Shown here: positions 35,123 through 36,335 of the stretch, piece by piece
Numbering within the stretch: position 1 is the stretch's first letter
How the letters are laid out: the number at the start of each line of letters is the position of its first letter
Assembly: GCA_024277755.1 (NCBI GenBank)
Contig: JAJRUN010000114.1
Coordinates: 1-36,335 of the forward strand
Direction of reading: 5' to 3'
DNA length: 36,335 nt
From: Gammaproteobacteria bacterium
GTDB lineage: Bacteria; Pseudomonadota; Gammaproteobacteria; Tenderiales; Tenderiaceae
Made by a program: the position numbers and the translations under genes
The notes under the pieces: generated by a model
What the model saw: only the letters and a program-made list of their open reading frames with translations
Databases searched by the model: none
What the model was told of the DNA's origin: nothing

Positions 35123-36304
35123 TTACAAGGACGACGCTGAAGAATTATTTTGAGCGCCATCAATCATGTTTTTATAGAGCGAAATATATCTGCAAAAATA
35201 TTGCTCAGGGTGATAACGCGCCAGCATAAATGCTCTCAACTCGTCAGCCTGAAGCGCCATCTTCTCAGGGTCGTTCACACAGGCTAATATTTTTTCTGTC
35301 AATGCTGCGTAATCTTTTTGAGGGTAGATAAACGTCTCTTTACCCGTAAGCACTTCAGCCGGCCCACCGGCATCGGAGGCAATACAATAAAGCCCTGCCA
35401 TTGATGCCTCGATCAAACTAATACAAAAGCTCTCATCGTAACCCTCTTCTGTTCTGACAGAAGGCGTGATGCTCAGATGAAAACCAGACAGCCGATGGGG
35501 CAGGTCAGCATGGGCAACAGCACCGTGAAAAACAATATGACGCTGGAGATTTAATTCTGCGGCAAGCGCATTTAACTCATCCCGGCTTGGCCCATCACCG
35601 AGAATATGCAGTTCAAAATTATCAAACGTCTGCTTGAGTTTCGCCAGCGCTTTAAAAGCATATTGATGGCCTTTCATTGGTGCCAGCCGACCTAGAATGA
35701 CAATCTTTAATTTCTGTTTTCCATCCCATGCCAAGGCCCGTTTCATGCCGAGAAATTTTTCATTGACGGTGTTATTCACCACCTTAATCTTATCTCCCGC
35801 CAAACCAAGCGAAAGACACTTATCCTTTAAAAATTGACTGGGCGTGGTCATCACCACCCGTTCATTGGCATTGATCTTTAGAAGATTTGGCTTAAAACTT
35901 TTTATCTGGGCGGGATTAAGCAGGATGTCACTGCCATGAAATGAAACGACTAAAGGAATATCGATTTGATGCTGGGCAATAAAGTTATTCACACGTATGC
36001 CAGAGATGCCAAAATGAGCATGAATGACATCCGGCCTAAACTCAGAGAGAATCGTCCTGAAATGCTCATCCTCGTGTATACGCATCCGCGCAGGGTCAGA
36101 AATCTTGTTGAACAACTGCCGAATAGCAGCTGTTTTTTTCAAAACGACCACCGGTTCAAAAGGCCTTTGGTCTATTAAAAGCCTTCTTTTGCAGACCACC
36201 ATATTCTCGCACTCGCCCCTCGCCTCTAAGCCTGAGACCAAGTCGTATATAAACGTTTCAGATAAAGGCGAAAAACTCGGCACATAATGAAGAATTTTAA
36301 ACAC
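35123..36304 (-). CDS. GT4-family glycosyltransferase (LPS cluster, first gene in window)
   Basis: 393 aa from a GTG at 36304 (MFKILHYVPSFSPLSETFIY), chosen because AAGGTGG lies 6 nt upstream. The open frame runs 7 codons further to a GTG at 36325. It is a GT-B fold: SETFIYDLVSGL, VIHAHFGISG, VSFHGSDI, then donor domain VILGRLAPMKGHQYAF and ESFCISLIEASMAG with an intact EX7E motif. The FHGSD and HAHFG motifs recall colanic-acid/exopolysaccharide transferases (WcaL/AmsK-like). Any upstream gene of the operon is outside the window. Confidence 0.88.
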   Translation of the reverse strand: MFKILHYVPSFSPLSETFIYDLVSGLEARGECENMVVCKRRLLIDQRPFEPVVVLKKTAAIRQLFNKISDPARMRIHEDEHFRTILSEFRPDVIHAHFGISGIRVNNFIAQHQIDIPLVVSFHGSDILLNPAQIKSFKPNLLKINANERVVMTTPSQFLKDKCLSLGLAGDKIKVVNNTVNEKFLGMKRALAWDGKQKLKIVILGRLAPMKGHQYAFKALAKLKQTFDNFELHILGDGPSRDELNALAAELNLQRHIVFHGAVAHADLPHRLSGFHLSITPSVRTEEGYDESFCISLIEASMAGLYCIASDAGGPAEVLTGKETFIYPQKDYAALTEKILACVNDPEKMALQADELRAFMLARYHPEQYFCRYISLYKNMIDGAQNNSSASSL

Positions 36305-36335
36305 TCCACACCACCTTAAACTCACACGAAACCAA

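Overview
The window looks like chromosomal DNA of a free-living, Gram-negative gammaproteobacterium that I cannot name. The evidence is lipopolysaccharide genes (waaA, msbA, hldE, a heptosyltransferase-like GT9, an O-antigen ligase), a MetA-type homoserine acyltransferase, fused MnmC, TcdA, YigZ, CheV, a TolC-type gene and a PEP-CTERM protein. Base composition looks even (roughly 50% GC by eye). I saw no rRNA, tRNA, prophage, CRISPR array or intact insertion sequence.

Left part (1-8.2 kb), mostly minus strand: a secreted protein cut by the window edge, a probable 140-bp MITE, a cold-shock gene with its own promoter, long leader and terminator, and a small unknown protein. Next come a DUF4124/TraB-GumN membrane protein whose start overlaps a divergent PrpA/PrpB-type phosphatase, an untracked 48-aa membrane protein and a beta-propeller-like protein. 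A likely operon follows (orphan OmpR-type regulator, two-TM protein, DUF2288), then a cyclophilin/Nudix pair.

Middle (8.3-19.1 kb): cheV with a good sigma-28-type promoter, a Nudix/mnmC pair, and an outer-membrane barrel plus Ig-like lipoprotein pair. Then a P-loop NTPase sits directly in front of a MetA homologue. After these come tcdA, a divergent Tag-like glycosylase, yigZ, and a PEP-CTERM protein preceded by a near-ideal sigma-54 (-24/-12) promoter.

Right part (19.2-36.3 kb): thiC under a TPP riboswitch, then a PCMT-like methyltransferase, a rhodanese and a tolC homologue with an in-frame TAG at codon 35. The remainder is envelope biosynthesis: waaA (Kdo transfer), msbA (lipid A-core flippase), hldE (ADP-heptose supply), and a minus-strand cluster of three GT4 enzymes, a GT9 enzyme, an asparagine-synthase-type amidotransferase and an O-antigen ligase.

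The points most worth a second look are the tolC amber codon, the sigma-54 promoter on the PEP-CTERM gene, the A-AAA-AAT slippery site joining a well-formed start to the phosphatase frame, the MITE, and two enzymes (Tag-like, PCMT-like) whose family signature residues are replaced. I did not find a clearly new multi-gene system.
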